Source of the DNA: Pachypanchax playfairii
Lineage: Eukaryota > Chordata > Actinopteri > Cyprinodontiformes > Aplocheilidae
Direction: 5' to 3'
Length of the DNA: 64,000 bases
NCBI GenBank assembly: GCA_006937955.1
Contig: SSNP01000007.1
Location: 154,929-218,928 of the forward strand
In this document: one piece after another, positions 49,054 through 62,295 of the stretch
How positions within the stretch are numbered: the stretch's first letter is position 1
Layout: every line of letters begins with the position of its first letter
Translations under genes and position numbers: made by a program
The notes under the pieces: generated by a model
Seen by the model: the letters and a program-made list of their open reading frames with translations, nothing else
The model's database searches: none
What the model was told of the DNA's origin: nothing

Positions 49054-52000
49054 TTAAAAAACAGACAGTCTGGTGGAGGTCAGGGCGAACGTGTTGATGT
49101 CCTCGGTCTGCGAGGCTCTGTGCAGCGACGGTTCTGAGGTACTGCGGTTGATCTTGGGCAGAGCGTGCTGGAGGAGCTCGATGGAGGACAGGATCTAAAA
49201 GGAGGGATATTAGAGGAGAGATGAGTTCTCTGAGTGATTAGGCTCGACGTGTGGAGCTGATGTTAGAGACCCACCTGCGGAAAGAGCGGCCGTTCATCCT
49301 TGGTCTTCTTGATGCAGTCTGCCACCAACCTTTTCATGGCTTTAGGGCAGTTCTTGTAGAGTTTACTGAGGTCTGGGGCCAAATATCCTCGTCCCACCAT
49401 GAATATAATCTGAAAAAGTGGAGCCGTAAAGAGTCGATGAGGCTGAGAGGTAAACTAATCCCATCTGAAAATCCTGAAACAACTGAGGTCAGAGCAGCTG
49501 CATCTGATCTATCATGAATCAGCAGTCATTCCCAAACATACTTTATAAATATGGCTGCTGAGTTTAAGGTGACAGACATCTAAAACACCGGCGCTATTGT
49601 GAAGGCATGAGAGCAGGACGGTGCAGCGGTGACAGAAGAACTCGTTGCTCCAGCCAGATCAGCTGAGTGCAAAGTCATTCTGCAGGCTCAAGGAGAACCA
49701 AGAACCCGTCAATCCAGAACGTTAGTCTGGTTTTAAAGTAGGGAATAATAATCCAGTACGAATCTGTCAGCTTGAGAGGACAAGAAGCTACAAACACTCA
49801 CCCACAGACCCCCTTTTCTCACACAGGGTTGTATTACGAGGGCTAAAATTAGGTCAGTGGCTCCGCGGTGTCCACCTGTGTCGCATGTCGGGCCTTAGTC
49901 CAGCTCTGCACCCCCCCTTCAGACTTTTCACCACCTTCTTAGCTGGATCTGAACCATGAGCCAGGCAAGGACCTGGACTAATGTCTGATTGTGGGGCTGC
50001 AGGTCTGTGTGGTGTGATGAGGTAGACATGAACACACAGCTGGACACGTGAAGAAGACTTTACCTGGTCTCTGTTTCCTATCTGGGAGTACGGCAGCTCT
50101 CCGGTCATGAGCTCAAACAGAACGATTCCGTAGGCGTACACATCCGACTGGAAGCTGTAGGGATTGTTATCCTGCATCCGGATGACCTCGGGAGCCTGAA
50201 AAAAAACAATAATGAGAATATTTCTGATATTTTAACTCAGAACGTGTTCTGGTGGATCTGGAAGCAGTAACTAACCATCCAAAGGATGGATCCAGAAGGC
50301 TGCTCCACCTGCTGTGAGCCGCTCCACCTGGCCTTCACTGTGGCGAGACCAAAATCCCCAATTTTTACTGTTAAACCTTCATGCAAGAAGATGTCTGCGC
50401 TGACGTCAAGGGATCAAACTACGGAGGAGATGTAGTGTGTTTCATGTACTGCCTGTAAATCCAGACTTCAATCTAAAGAAAAGGATACTGTTGGACTTCA
50501 TGTCTCGGTGAATGATGTTTTTTGCATGTAAATAGCTGAAGAAAAAATCAAATAAAATAAAAAGAGTCAAATTTTAGAATAAATGAGTCATTTTGTATTT
50601 ATGTTAGCAATGATGCTTGTTTCATTTCCTGAACCTACTCCATGCCCTGAGCCGTCTGTCTGGCGATATCAATGAGCTGGATCATCTTAAAGTTTGTCTC
50701 CAGGACGTGGATGTGTTTGTACAAGCTGCTGCCCTCGCACCACTGGGTCACGATGGCCAGGTTGTCCCTCGTCATGTAGCCCATAAACAGAAGGATATTC
50801 ACGTGTCGGGTTTTCCTGCGATGCGAAGCAGAGAGGCAACAGGAAAACGTTTTGTAGTTGATGATGAAGAAATAAGTGCATGTTTGGGTTGTTTCTTACC
50901 TCAGAACAGCCACTTCGTTCCTGAAGGCCTGAAACTGCTCCGGTGTCGGGTTGGTCACCTTTAAAACCTTTATCGCTACGTTACCTGCAACAAAAACACA
51001 GCAGGTTTGTTCCACATGTAGGATTCTGACTTTCATTCATGAGTCTGTCAAAGTGAAGACATCCCACTTGACGTGCAGCTCATAATGTGAAATACATTCC
51101 TACCGTGCCATTTTCCTTTGTACACCGTTCCAAAGGAACCTGAACCGATGCAGGACTGCAAACAGACCTCGGACGCCTCAATTTCCCAGTAATAACTAGA
51201 ATCTCGTTTATCTCGAGGCCTCTGGATGAACAGGAAGTCAAAAGTTTCACATACACACATTTGTGTGAGATGCCAGAAATTCCACACGGAAAAAACGGAA
51301 CGCAGAACTTACGATCTTATTCTTCTCTTGAGTGTTGAAGGATGCGAGTTTTTCACGCTGGGACGGTGGCAGGGTCATGGACTGGGACCAGCCTGTTGGA
51401 CTCTGGCTGGGAGAACTTCCCGCTTCAGAAATATAAACAGAATATGTTTTAATTAAAGACACAATGACTCAAAATAGTCGTTATGTTTATCTTTAATGAC
51501 CAGATTCAGCCTCTGATTGAGTTTCTACAGCTTTATTTAAAAACACGAGTGTTTTCGCGTCAACGTCTCTGACCTGGACAGTGACTGTAAACTCTTTCTG
51601 TTCTGTCATCTTGATCCTCATAATACTTTGTTTACTGGAACATCTTAACCACTATTATCTCAGTCAAGCTCGAACACTGAGCCCATCTGATCAGTTAAAC
51701 ACCGCAACGACGTGACACCCGTGATAACGCAGAGAGAGTGAAGAAGATGTGATGCAGCACAAAAATGCATGAAAAACAACAAACAACAGAGCAAATACTT
51801 ACCAGAGTCATGATCGCGCATTGCATCCTAAAATAAATACAGAAGAAAACCCAGATTAGAATCGATGGGCGTTTTAGAATGATAAACTGCACACCGTGCT
51901 GCCACTCATGATCTGATGGCTGCAGATTGACAGCTTGCAGGGCATGCGATTCAGAGACTCTGCTTCCTAACCTTTCCTGGACTCTCAGGTGTGGCCTCAA

Positions 52001-55000
52001 CAAAAGACTGGGAGAAGTGCACAATACCTACTCTCCTCTTCAACCAGAACCTGTGGCACCAGGAGATGGGGGAGGTATTCAGGCAGTCTAGCTACTCTCC
52101 AATGAGGTACAACACAACAGAAGGGAAAAGGGACAGAGCAAAGGAAAGTGAGGGTGGAATAATGAAAGGGAGAAAAAAAGTTTTCTACCTGAAAAGAATA
52201 AAAGTGAAGTACAAATCAGGAAAAAGAATGTGAGTTGATTATGCAAGAGTACGGGTGGCGGTAAAGCCTAAAGTGGAACTAAACAAAGGGGAAGTGTGGG
52301 AAATGTGCAAGAGCATTAAAAAAACTGCTGAAATAAGATCTGCATAATAAAAGAAACATTCTCAGCCTCGTGTTCAGGTGAATCCCTTAAAACAAAAAGG
52401 GACAAAATAGTTGAAATGCCTGCGTGGTGCATGTAGGAGGACAACAATTTAATACAGGTGACTGTTGAGGAGTGGCGGCCTCGGAGCGGTGTGTAGTTAC
52501 CTCGATCGTGCTGCTGTCTAACGGCAGAGTCGTGCTAACCATGTGGACGTTGGGTGTCGAGGTGGAGCGCTGCCTCTGGGAGAGACCACAGCCTGTGGGC
52601 GGGTATGACGTGGTGTAGTTGAAGGCGAAGGGGGTGGAATTTCTGTGGGCTGAGCTGAGAGGGAGGACGAGAGTCAAACACCGAGTTTTGTTGCGTCTGG
52701 CCTTCAAAAACAAACTTCTACTGGCTGTAAAATGCTAATTTTAGCCACGTGTGGTAAATGCTACCAGTTTAATTCCTGCTACATTCATTAACTGTCTGAT
52801 TTGACACGTCTTTCAGCTGGACATACCATACACATGCTGTACTGTGTACTAAGCATAAAGTACTAAAACTGAAAGATAGAAGCTTTTAGGGAAGTAACTC
52901 ATTGGTTAATATTTGCTGTGATCTTCCTCTTGAGCCATTTCTGGTTAAGTTGATCCAGAAGTGGCATTTAGCCAAAATCAACATTGGCTCTTTTAAAGAG
53001 TACAAAGCCTACCAGCCAAATGTGTTAATTCCAAAACAACAAGTGTTTAACCACAAGTTCAACCTTCTGATTTCTGTATATTAAAATATTCACAAGCATG
53101 TTGGATCGTCTGTTTCATCGAGAGCAGAAACACAATTTCTCTTTCTCAAAACAAATAAGTTCCTAAAAGGAAACTGAAGAACAACTCAACTCTCTGTGAG
53201 ATCTTATTTAGCAACCCAAAGTCTGTTTTTAAGAACTTTATCAGCTCTCAAAACACCCAAAACTATTTCACACCCTGTTGCATCATTCTTTCCACTGACA
53301 AGCCTCCCTGAAGCAAAAGATGTCTCTTCAAAATAAAATGTACAAAATACAATTGATCCTCATTTAAAAACCATGTGTGCTGCTATTTTATTTAACAATT
53401 TTATCTAAACATCTCATCTGACTGGTTTACATCATGATATGTTTCATAGTTGGCCCACAGAGAAGAACAACATCACAGGACTTTTATTTTGTAGTATATT
53501 TGCATTAAAACACACTCTTTGTTGCTTTTTTCACCCAAAACAAAAAGCTCAGTTCCGCAAAAACACCTCCGATGCACCGAGGACAGATAAATAAGGTCAC
53601 CTTGGAAATCGCGATACGGATTCTCTCATGCGGCGAGACGTCAGCGGCGGCAGCGACGGGGCACCGCTCTCACCTCCGGGTGTTGGACACAACCTGACGA
53701 CAGAAACAAAACAACTGCAACTCAGCTTCTAAACAGGAAACTACTGTGAAGCTCAGCGGCTGTCGGGGGTTTTCTGGTCTCGGTTAATGATAAAAATCTC
53801 CATATAATTGCTGTATGTCCTACAGCCTGCATGCAAAATACAACTAAAAGGCGTCTTTTCACAGAGCAAGTATGCAAAACTGTGCAAATAAGCCAGACCT
53901 AATCTGAAGGGTGACACCAGCGGAGCTTCCTTTTTACTTCACTCTGCAGCAGTGTGAATTCTGGATTAGATGCAACCACTTTTTTTTTATTATTTAATCA
54001 AATTATTAGTTTCTGAGTGGAGAATATGTTGCTGAGGGTAAAATAACTGCATCCAAATTCTGTACTGTTCAAATTACAAATTGGATCTTAAATTTTCTTC
54101 TGCACCACTTATGTCAATGTTTTCCTGTGCGCTGAGCTAACTTGGACGGCTACAGTCTGAGATATTATAGACGTGACTGTGGTGGACTTACAGGAGCTGC
54201 CGGATGTTGCTCCAGTCCACACACATGGTCGGAACTTTGGTGCTACAGTGTTCGTGGAATTTGTAGCCGCACGTTTGACAGCGGAATCCATTTAAAAGAA
54301 ACTTCTGACAAATATCGCAGAATGCCAGTTTTAGATACGTCTTCCGAACCTGCAGATGACACAAGAAATTAAAAAAAATAAGAGCATTGTGAATTTATTT
54401 ATGTGGCGATATCAGTCAGGAGGTGCGAGTGTCGCTAATCGCTTCGGGTACTTACAAAGTTGTGCGTCGTCAGTGGAACGTGATCTAAAACCTCGACCAG
54501 CAGCTCTTCCCCGATCAGCGAGGTGGAGTCTGTGTTCCAATCCATCCGGGATTTTTTACTGATGAGAGAAATTAAAAAGAAGAGAAGAAAGGATTCACGA
54601 CACGATGAGATTTCCTTCTTGCTGGAGATGAATCTGCATCGATCACGTTCTGAACTTACTTTTTCTGAATAAGCTTGAAGACGGCGCAGCACTGAGGCTG
54701 CAGTCCTCGCACCTGCAGGGCTTTAATTAGACAGTTGTACAGAGTCATACCTGGTCGCACGTTTACCTGAAACATAGAACAAGTATAAATAATACTGATT
54801 GAAACTGTGAGAATTTACTCTGAGTGTGCAGACTCGACCGAACATCTACTCACCACTGTGCGTTGCTGGTTCGGGAGGTAGACACGGATTGTGCTCCCAG
54901 CCTTTGAGTCGGGCACCTTGCTGTCATCTGAGGAGCGTCGCTGGCAGGAAAAACCCTGGACCATGGTCGGGGAAAGGCATGGGCTCTCAAACGAAGAGTC

Positions 55001-55054
55001 CTTCATTCCAAAACCGTTGCTCAGGGTCCTCCACGCTCCCTGGAGATTATCCAT
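49054..55054 (-). CDS. raf1: RAF proto-oncogene serine/threonine kinase (C-Raf)
   Basis: RAS effector kinase that phosphorylates MEK. Coding exons in transcript order: 54854-55054, 54660-54766, 54456-54558, 54192-54349, 53601-53693, 52501-52654, 51803-51827, 51313-51422, 51104-51221, 50900-50984, 50639-50815, 50489-50535, 50276-50394, 50064-50195, 49275-49409 and 49054-49194. They give 634 residues; human has 648. The start is MDNLQGAWRTLSNGFG; an acceptor puts the exon edge at 55080 and the 5' exon is not located. The RAS-binding domain reads through TIRVYLPNQQRTVV and VRGLQPQCCAVF. The cysteine-rich zinc domain has FRCQTCGYKFHEHC. The 14-3-3 sites are at S253 (RQRSTSTPNV) and S608 (RSTSEPSLH). 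The activation segment is SSYY at 325-328. Kinase residues are K362 (VAIK), D455 (HRD) and D473 (DFG). All key residues are present. C-Raf rather than A- or B-Raf is clear from the N-terminus and tail. Confidence 0.96.
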
Positions 55055-55080
55055 TAGCCAAACTAAACGCTCACAGCGGT

Positions 55081-58000
55081 CTGAAACGGTAATTTTTAAA
55101 GAAATGTCACACTGGCTCTCGTTCTTTTTACCGAGAACATCAGTCATGCACAGATTCAGCAGAAAAATAGAACATAAACTTTTCAATGTGAAGAAAGGTA
55201 AAGAAATGTGTTCAGGACATAAAATCACTTTTACTCTCAGTTTACAGAAGCTCAAATAAGCAATTTAGTTCAACTCTAATTGCACCAGCAGCCTCGACTA
55301 CAGGTCTGTATTTACACCACTGACTAGATTTATCTGCACAGAAAAATGCAGCAAAACAAGAGATCAGGGTTACGTTAAATGTAATCCCAACTAGATCAAC
55401 GCACATGGATTATGCTACTAACCAAAGCCACTTCAGGCGCAGGTGGAGGCAAACCAGGACAAAAACAAACCAGGAAATAAAAGCAGCAGTTGTTACTAAA
55501 CATGCAAAAAGCTGCAGGGTCACATAGTGTCTGAACTAAACAAACAAGCACAAGAGTTAACTTAAAGCTTTATGCTCTTCCTCAAACAGAAGACTAGACC
55601 ATCAAACACACCACTTCATCTGCTTTGTTCCCACATAAACCAAACTTCTACACACAAAGGTTTGTTTATATTTGGCGTTAACTTTCTTGCATGTAGACCT
55701 CATGACCGCCCTACAAAGATCTGCAGACCCTCAGGAGAGAATTGACCTATTACCAATAACTTTAACAATGTATTTACTAAGTTAGCTGTTGATTTTTAAA
55801 TTGTGCAGAACATCTGAGCAGACATTATGGATCTTTAACACCATGTTGCTGCAACTGTGTTCGAAACAACTGCAGGGATCCATCAAAGACAAATACACTG
55901 AATTTACAAATGCAGCAATCTATCAGATTTACATTAAGTTGCATTTAAACTGCTGTAAATGAGAACAATGTCAGCTTGTTAGCATTACATGAGGTTATTA
56001 TGACCAGCATTTCAACACAAAACAGCTTCCTCTGAAATTCCTGTGAAATTTTAACACTTTAAAAAGGATAATAAGTCGCTACGCGTGTGTTTTTGGTTTA
56101 TTTTTATGAAGTTCGGTAGTTCAAATTAAAAAAAGTCCTACAGCCTAAAGGCCCTCGAGACTGTTTCGTTAAACTTCACAGCTCTTTTTTTTCTCTGCAC
56201 GGTTTTACTTGTATTTCTTGTTTCTGCGCCTTCGAGAAGCTGTTTTTTATCTATTACAGGTTTTAACTAACGCGTTTTAAGATCAAGTCAGTGGAACAGG
56301 GCTGCTTACATGCTCACCAAGACAAGTTAAAAAAGTTGTGCTCCGCCATAACTTTAGGAAAAAGTGGAGTCGGTGACATCATCATATTTGAAACGCATTC
56401 AAGGAGAAAAGGGAAAAAAACAGTCGAAGCTGGTTTCAAAAAATACAAGTTGTTTAAAAATGTTCTGAGTCCGATGAATGTTGCACTGAATGAAGGTCAC
56501 AAGTGGGTCTTTCTTCTAACGAACCAAAACCTTGGACAGGAAAGGTTTTAAATCCCGGACGTGGCAAATGAGAAAAAATCCGTCGGTCCGTGAAAGTAAC
56601 ACGACGAGGACTTTTCTTCGAGTCCAGAAAAGCACTTTCAAAGTGTAACTCCGATAAAATTGCTCGCTGAAGTGATGCTGTTCAATCGATATTTAGTTGT
56701 TTAGGAGAAGGTGAAGCAGCTCGGCTTGTTGCTGTGCGTCCGTCTGACGCCAGTGATTGAAACAGGACCTTTCAGTCATAACAAGACCTGCAAGCATCTC
56801 TGACTCTGCGCAACTACAGCTCCCACTTTAAGCCCTCCCATTTAGGTGAGATTGTTATTTTAGCTCTTAAAAAAACACGCGGGTGATTTTTAAAACGTTT
56901 GCATGTTATTATATTCATATATAACGTATACAAACTTCGAGGTCCTGTCTGTTCCTTTGAAAATGTACCCCTCATATGCTGGGATTCTTCTTCTTCACAT
57001 CATCATGATTGTTATATTATAATTGTTGTGTTTTAAAAACGTCATTACGCATGAAATTGTAGTTTTTAAATGTACCCTTTGTAGAATATTATTTGTAGTT
57101 TCTTTTGAAGCGCATGTACATCTACAACTACCGGTTTGAGATAAAATTAGTATAGTTCCAGTTGTGTCCTTGGGCGCCATCTCCTGGTGGCAGGTTGACA
57201 CTGCAGCATTGTGGTTAATAAAAGTATATTTTCTAATGTTTACGTTTCTTTGTTCTTGTTTCTTTTAAAGACAATAAATATGAATAACATCTTATGCATG
57301 TTACTCTGGCAAAATACTCCCCTAAAGTTTGGTGGCAGAAACACATTAACTGTTGATTTACATTTGATTTTAACACGTTTTCCTTCAACATTAGGACAAT
57401 TTCCAACAATCAACAACATTCTTTTTCATCCCCCTTAGAACACGTTAAAAATAACAAACATCCAATCTCACTCTCATGTGTTCACCATCTCTATGGAATC
57501 ATGCTCTGGGTCCCCTGAGGTCCCCAAATCTTGACACCATCTAGAACTGAAACAAACTCATTAACATCCTGGTTTATGTGTCCTGATGGGTTTAACATAT
57601 AATGTTTCCATTAAAGCAGATTCAGACAGTTTTAGCAAGAGATCAAAAAACAAACCTGTGTCCCGTTCCAGCTTAACTGCAAATTTTACATTCAGTCCTC
57701 ATATCACGACCACGTAAATACCAGCATATCTACTAAAAGTGCCATTTGCTAACACATATTCAATCTGACAAGAACCAGAAACACGAAATACTGTTTCTAC
57801 GAAGATGAGGGCAGGGCTTGGTCATTGTAGAGCATTTTAAGGTATCCCACTCCACATGCTACTTGTGTTCAAGCCAGAACGGGATATCCAACATATTTAA
57901 AATAATTCAGAAACAAATACACTACTGGTTGATCGCTTTAATTGCTCAAGTTTAAGCTTTGCAATCCAGTAAATTAAAATTTTAGAAGATAGAAAACTTA

Positions 58001-59100
58001 TTCTCTGAGCTTTGCAGACAATTCCACCTTAAGAGTGATGAAAGCATCACTTCCATCTATTGATCTGTGCACTGAGCACTTGGGCTGGTTAGCTGAGATG
58101 CCTCCAGCTCCTGTGAACCATCATCATGAGTCCTGCTGAATTCAGTCAGAACAGAGTAGAAATCAGATGGGTGAAAATTTAAACTCAAAAACTTCTAAGG
58201 AGTTTTTAGTTTATTTTTTGTGCTTTTTTCACTTTGATAAGTCACAAAATAAAATAATGAAATAAACTGGTACTTTAGATTTGTGTAAATATAGAAAAAG
58301 TGTACTTAATGTTGCTTTATTGTACATATTTATAAGAAACTAAGTTAAAAACATCACATTTCTCAATTACTTTGTTAAAAACTGAGACTATAAGACATGA
58401 ATTAGAATTTGTGTATATTTAAATAGAAAGGATTTAATTGGATTCACAGAAATACAGATATTTGTTGAAAGATCTGACTCTAATTAATGTGATATCATCT
58501 CCACACATTCCTGTATGTTCCTAATGGAAAGCTTCATCAACTGTAAACACGCAACTGTATCTCAAATCATTTTATTGAGACTTACTACGTTAATTGGTAC
58601 CTCTTGGAGTTTTATTCAATTTTGTGTAAAAACACAGTTATTTAAAGTTTTCAGCTTCAACCTCTGTGGCAGGGACTAACACTGGTTGAAATGTGGAAAC
58701 TGGACTAATTAATCAGTTAACAGTAATTAATGACAAATCCTCCAACCTTCAACAAACATTTTGACTATTTTTGTTCATTTGTTCACTATTTTTTACCACT
58801 TGCTACAACTGTAAAATAAATTAAATGTAAATCTATAAATTTTCATTTATTGCTGGACATAATGTGAAACAGGGTTTTACGACCCACTGATACAAACTTT
58901 GAGAACCAGTGCCTTTGTGCTTTTTATCCTGTGACTCTTACCGTGTGAATTATTGGCTTTTTTAGGTTATTATCAGTCACCCTCATAGTGGAAGTTGTGG
59001 CTCACATGTACTCCTTATTTTTTAAGGTCCCAGCCCAGTGTTTCTCGTTTGTAACTTTTAAATATTGGATGAAGAACGGAGGGAAATAAAAGCAGCCGAT
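55081..59100. other. raf1 5' flank and gap to cnbp
   Basis: Contains raf1 intron 1 and an unlocated non-coding first exon, perhaps near 56.6-56.8 kb. Beyond that, 57-59 kb is AT-rich, with no coding gene and no clear transposon ends. Open frames such as 56291-56551 lack motifs. A CTCF-like sequence occurs at 57174-57187. Confidence 0.4.
57174..57187 (-). promoter_or_regulatory. CTCF-like motif
   Basis: The minus strand reads CCAGGAGATGGCGC, one mismatch from the CTCF core, sharing CCAGGAGATGGC with the site at 21271-21284 and in the same orientation. Confidence 0.3.
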
Positions 59101-59141
59101 TAAGGGAACAAAAAGGGAGGGAGGGGCGTTCCATATCTACA

Positions 59142-59325
59142 ATTGGCCAATTCATAGAGGCGGTGCCCGGACATCAACTCATCTTATTGGCTATTCACGG
59201 AGTCTGTGACCAATGACTATGCGGGTTTTTACTGGATAATGCGAATGACAATTCAGGAACTCCTGCTGGCACCGCATGTAGCGCAAAGGAGGCGTAAACA
59301 GTGACATAGCTAGGTAGCCGTAAAG
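59142..59325 (+). promoter_or_regulatory. cnbp: CCAAT-rich promoter and non-coding exon 1 of cnbp
   Basis: ATTGGCCAAT at 59142-59151, ATTGG at 59186-59190 and CCAAT at 59210-59214 form a cluster of NF-Y-type boxes. About 110 bases later a strong donor (AAAG|GTAAGC) at 59325/59326 ends a presumed non-coding exon. The first intron would then run to the acceptor before 60627. This spacing suits a housekeeping promoter. Confidence 0.6.
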
Positions 59326-60629
59326 GTAAGCAATAAAATGGCATTAAATTATTCTAATATCGAGACGTTTTAAATCAACAAATTTTGCAACTTTTGTGTG
59401 TTCAAAGTGAAAACAGTAGAAAAGTAATCATTTAAAAACGTGTATTCCTTAAATACGCGTTGGTTTGATTTTGTTTGCTGTCGCTACCCAGCATTGGATC
59501 CTCAGTCCGGCCTGCTAACATTAGCTCGTCACTTTGATGTGTGCGCCCTGGCGGGAAATTATCTTTTTAATGTTTTTCCCCTTGAACGTCCATAAAAACC
59601 CTTTCATTGCGGACATTTATCAATATGAGTGATTAATCGCAACGTTCGTCTCGCGAAGCTGGAATTGATCGTCGACTAAACCGTGTTTCTTGGTCGTGAG
59701 GTAGTGGTGCTAGCATTGCTAGCAGCTAACAAACAGCCGTGTCTCGCGAGTGCGCAGAAAAATCAACGTGACTAGGCCAACGCTAGCGGAGCTTCAACCT
59801 TTGGCATTTGATTGCTCTTTTTTGCGTTTTGCAAGCTTATGAACAATTAGAGCCACGTATTCCGGACAATTTACTGAAATAAGTAATTAGTTTAGATAAT
59901 TTAAAGAGTCGAGCTATGATACATTTAGATACACATCGACTTTGTTGCTGTTCAGTCGATGCATAATAACACGATGCGACCCGCTATCCCAGGCAGCATG
60001 CTCATATCATGGCCATTCATCTGGCTCTCAGTAGCCGCAAACTATGGACATATAACATGGAATATTTGAATGTACTTCTCTGAATACGTCTCAAACCACC
60101 CCGTGAATCGCTGTAGAAGAAAGTGTCATGTTACCTGGACTGAAAGTCCAGTCTCGTGTAGCTGTTCAGAGAAGTTTATTTTTAGCTGCCACGTTTTGTT
60201 GCGTTATTCCACGATCTCAAAATGTGTAGGCTTTTTATTGACAGGCGTTTCTTGGCCGGATTTGTTCAGCTAACAGAAGTTTGCCCTATCGCGATCACAG
60301 CATGAGCCTACTGATGAAGTTCTGTAAGTTAGTTCTAAAGTTAGTCAGATGGTCTGTGAACTTTCCCCCCGCTTGTTTTAGATTAGAACCTCATGGTAGT
60401 CCATCAGTTAGTCTGACTCTAGCAGGTACTGATGTACCCCCCATGCCTGACTTAAATTATTGGCATTTTGGACACAAAATAGTTCCTAAATTATTTTTAA
60501 GAATGACAATTGTCTCTCCTGTGCAAATAGCCACGTCAGTTACAGTCTGATAGACTTTGAATCTGAGATTAGATTTATGTCTGAGGTGCTTGTACGTGTC
60601 AGAAGAAGTTTCTGTGTTTTGTTCAGGTA

Positions 60630-61395
60630 ATGGAGATGAGCAGCAACAGTGAATGCTTTGGATGTGGGCGATCTGGACATTGGGTTAAGCATTGTCCTAA
60701 TGCCAGTGGTTCTCGTGGACGTGGCAGGGGACGGGGACGAGGAAAGGGTAATGTGGGCTTTTCTGTCTACATTCTGGATAAAAGGATTATTATGTCATAA
60801 ATTCATTTTATTTGTTTAATGTGATCACAGAGTTGTTTTGTTATCGGTGTGGAGACCAGGGTCACATGGCCAGGGACTGCGATCAGACTGAGGATGGTGT
60901 GTATCATTAATAAATTAATTTTCTTCCTTCCACACACACTTCTGCATAAAGGGTTTCATTACACTTTCAAAATGAACTAATACATTTTCTGCATGTTAAG
61001 CATGCTACAACTGCCACAGGAGTGGTCACATTTCCCGGGACTGCAAGGAGCCCAGAAAGGAGAGGGAGCAGCTCTGCTACACCTGTGGCAAAGCTGGTCA
61101 CATGGCCCGGGACTGCGATCATGCCAACGAGCAGAAGTGCTACTCCTGCGGTGGGTTTGGCCACATCCAGAAGCTTTGTGACAAGGTGAAATGTTACAGG
61201 TGAGTTGTGGTTTAATCCCATCAGTTGTTTCCCCTTTCGATCCAGTTCAATCACTGAGCTCCTGTTTCTGTCCCCAGGTGTGGTGAGATTGGTCACGTTG
61301 CTGTGCATTGCAGTAAAGCCAGCGAGACTAACTGCTACAACTGCGGAAAGGCAGGCCACCTCGCAAAAGAGTGCACCATCGAAGCAACCGCATAA
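60630..61395 (+). CDS. cnbp: CCHC-type zinc finger nucleic acid binding protein
   Basis: Small single-stranded DNA/RNA binding protein that promotes translation and melts G-quadruplexes. Coding exons: 60630-60747, 60831-60896, 61001-61199 and 61278-61395, giving 166 residues; the human protein has about 170-177. Seven CX2CX4HX4C zinc knuckles are readable: CFGCGRSGHWVKHC, CYRCGDQGHMARDC, CYNCHRSGHISRDC, CYTCGKAGHMARDC, CYSCGGFGHIQKLC, CYRCGEIGHVAVHC and CYNCGKAGHLAKEC. An RG-rich linker (SRGRGRGRGRGK) lies between the first two. The C-terminus CTIEATA is identical to human as I recall it. Two in-frame ATGs start the frame (60630 and 60636); the second gives the usual MSSN start. I see no CCTG tract in the first intron, the site of the human DM2 expansion. 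Paralog letter not assigned. Confidence 0.95.
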
Positions 61396-62295
61396 TCAGC
61401 GCCCTCTGTTGCCCCTCCTTTTTTTTTTCAGATTGATGGTTGGTTGTATTATTTTCTCTGAATCCTCTTCACTGGCCAAAGGTTGGCTAACAGAGGCTAG
61501 TCCCAGGCCTGTGAGCCTCTCGTCATGTAATACAAATGAAAGGGGTGAAAAAACAAAATGTCTTTCTGCATTCAGTACAAAAAAAAAGTTTTAGTTTGGT
61601 AGCGGTGTTATGTATAATGCTTTGTTAACGACCCCCCACCCCCCCTTTCCAGGCCACTGGTTATCAGCAAGGAATAAACGGGACTAAACATACGGGAATC
61701 TGTAGGACCTCTGAGCTTCTGGACATGCGTCTCACTAAAAATGAGACGGAAGAAGGTGTAAATGGAAACCAAACATCCATCGAGTGTGGTTATTTTGGTT
61801 TGTTTTAGTGGAAATATGAGTTGGCCAAGAGAGTTTGACATGGAAACAGTTCACAACATGATGCTTTTCAGCCCTTCAAGCAGCTACAAGTGGGCGATAA
61901 ACTACGCTAAGATAGAAACCATTTCGGAGGAAATAAAAGAAACATGCTCTTTTATAGAAATCTGTTTACAATTTAAAACTCGTGGAGTCCGAGGTAGATC
62001 TTTCTTTTAAAATGGCTTTAGATTATTTTTGTTTTTCTGTTTATCTTTTTTTTTTTTTGTTTGTTTCTACCTTGGCAAAAAAATTAACACCAAGAGCAGT
62101 TGTCAGAACAGAATTAGGAGTTATTTGGGAATGACAAATGTTTTCACAGAAATCAAAAAAGTTATTTTTGTACAATATCACTTAGACTACTGTATAAATA
62201 CCATTTGCTTGTACTCAGTTTTTAAGTCGGAAGGAAAGTGCAACTGAAGTCCTAAAAAAATAGAAATGTAATTTTAAACTATCAATAAAGCTGGA
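61396..62295 (+). other. cnbp: cnbp 3'UTR with poly(A) signal
   Basis: AT-rich trailer following the cnbp stop. AATAAA at 62284-62289 (ATCAATAAAGCTGG) is a good end signal. The T-rich run at 62047-62059 is within the trailer. The open frames here have no motifs. Confidence 0.6.

Noticed and set aside
59326..60626. Possible CCTG repeat in the first cnbp intron (human DM2 site)
   Set aside because: I read through the intron and found no CCTG tract.
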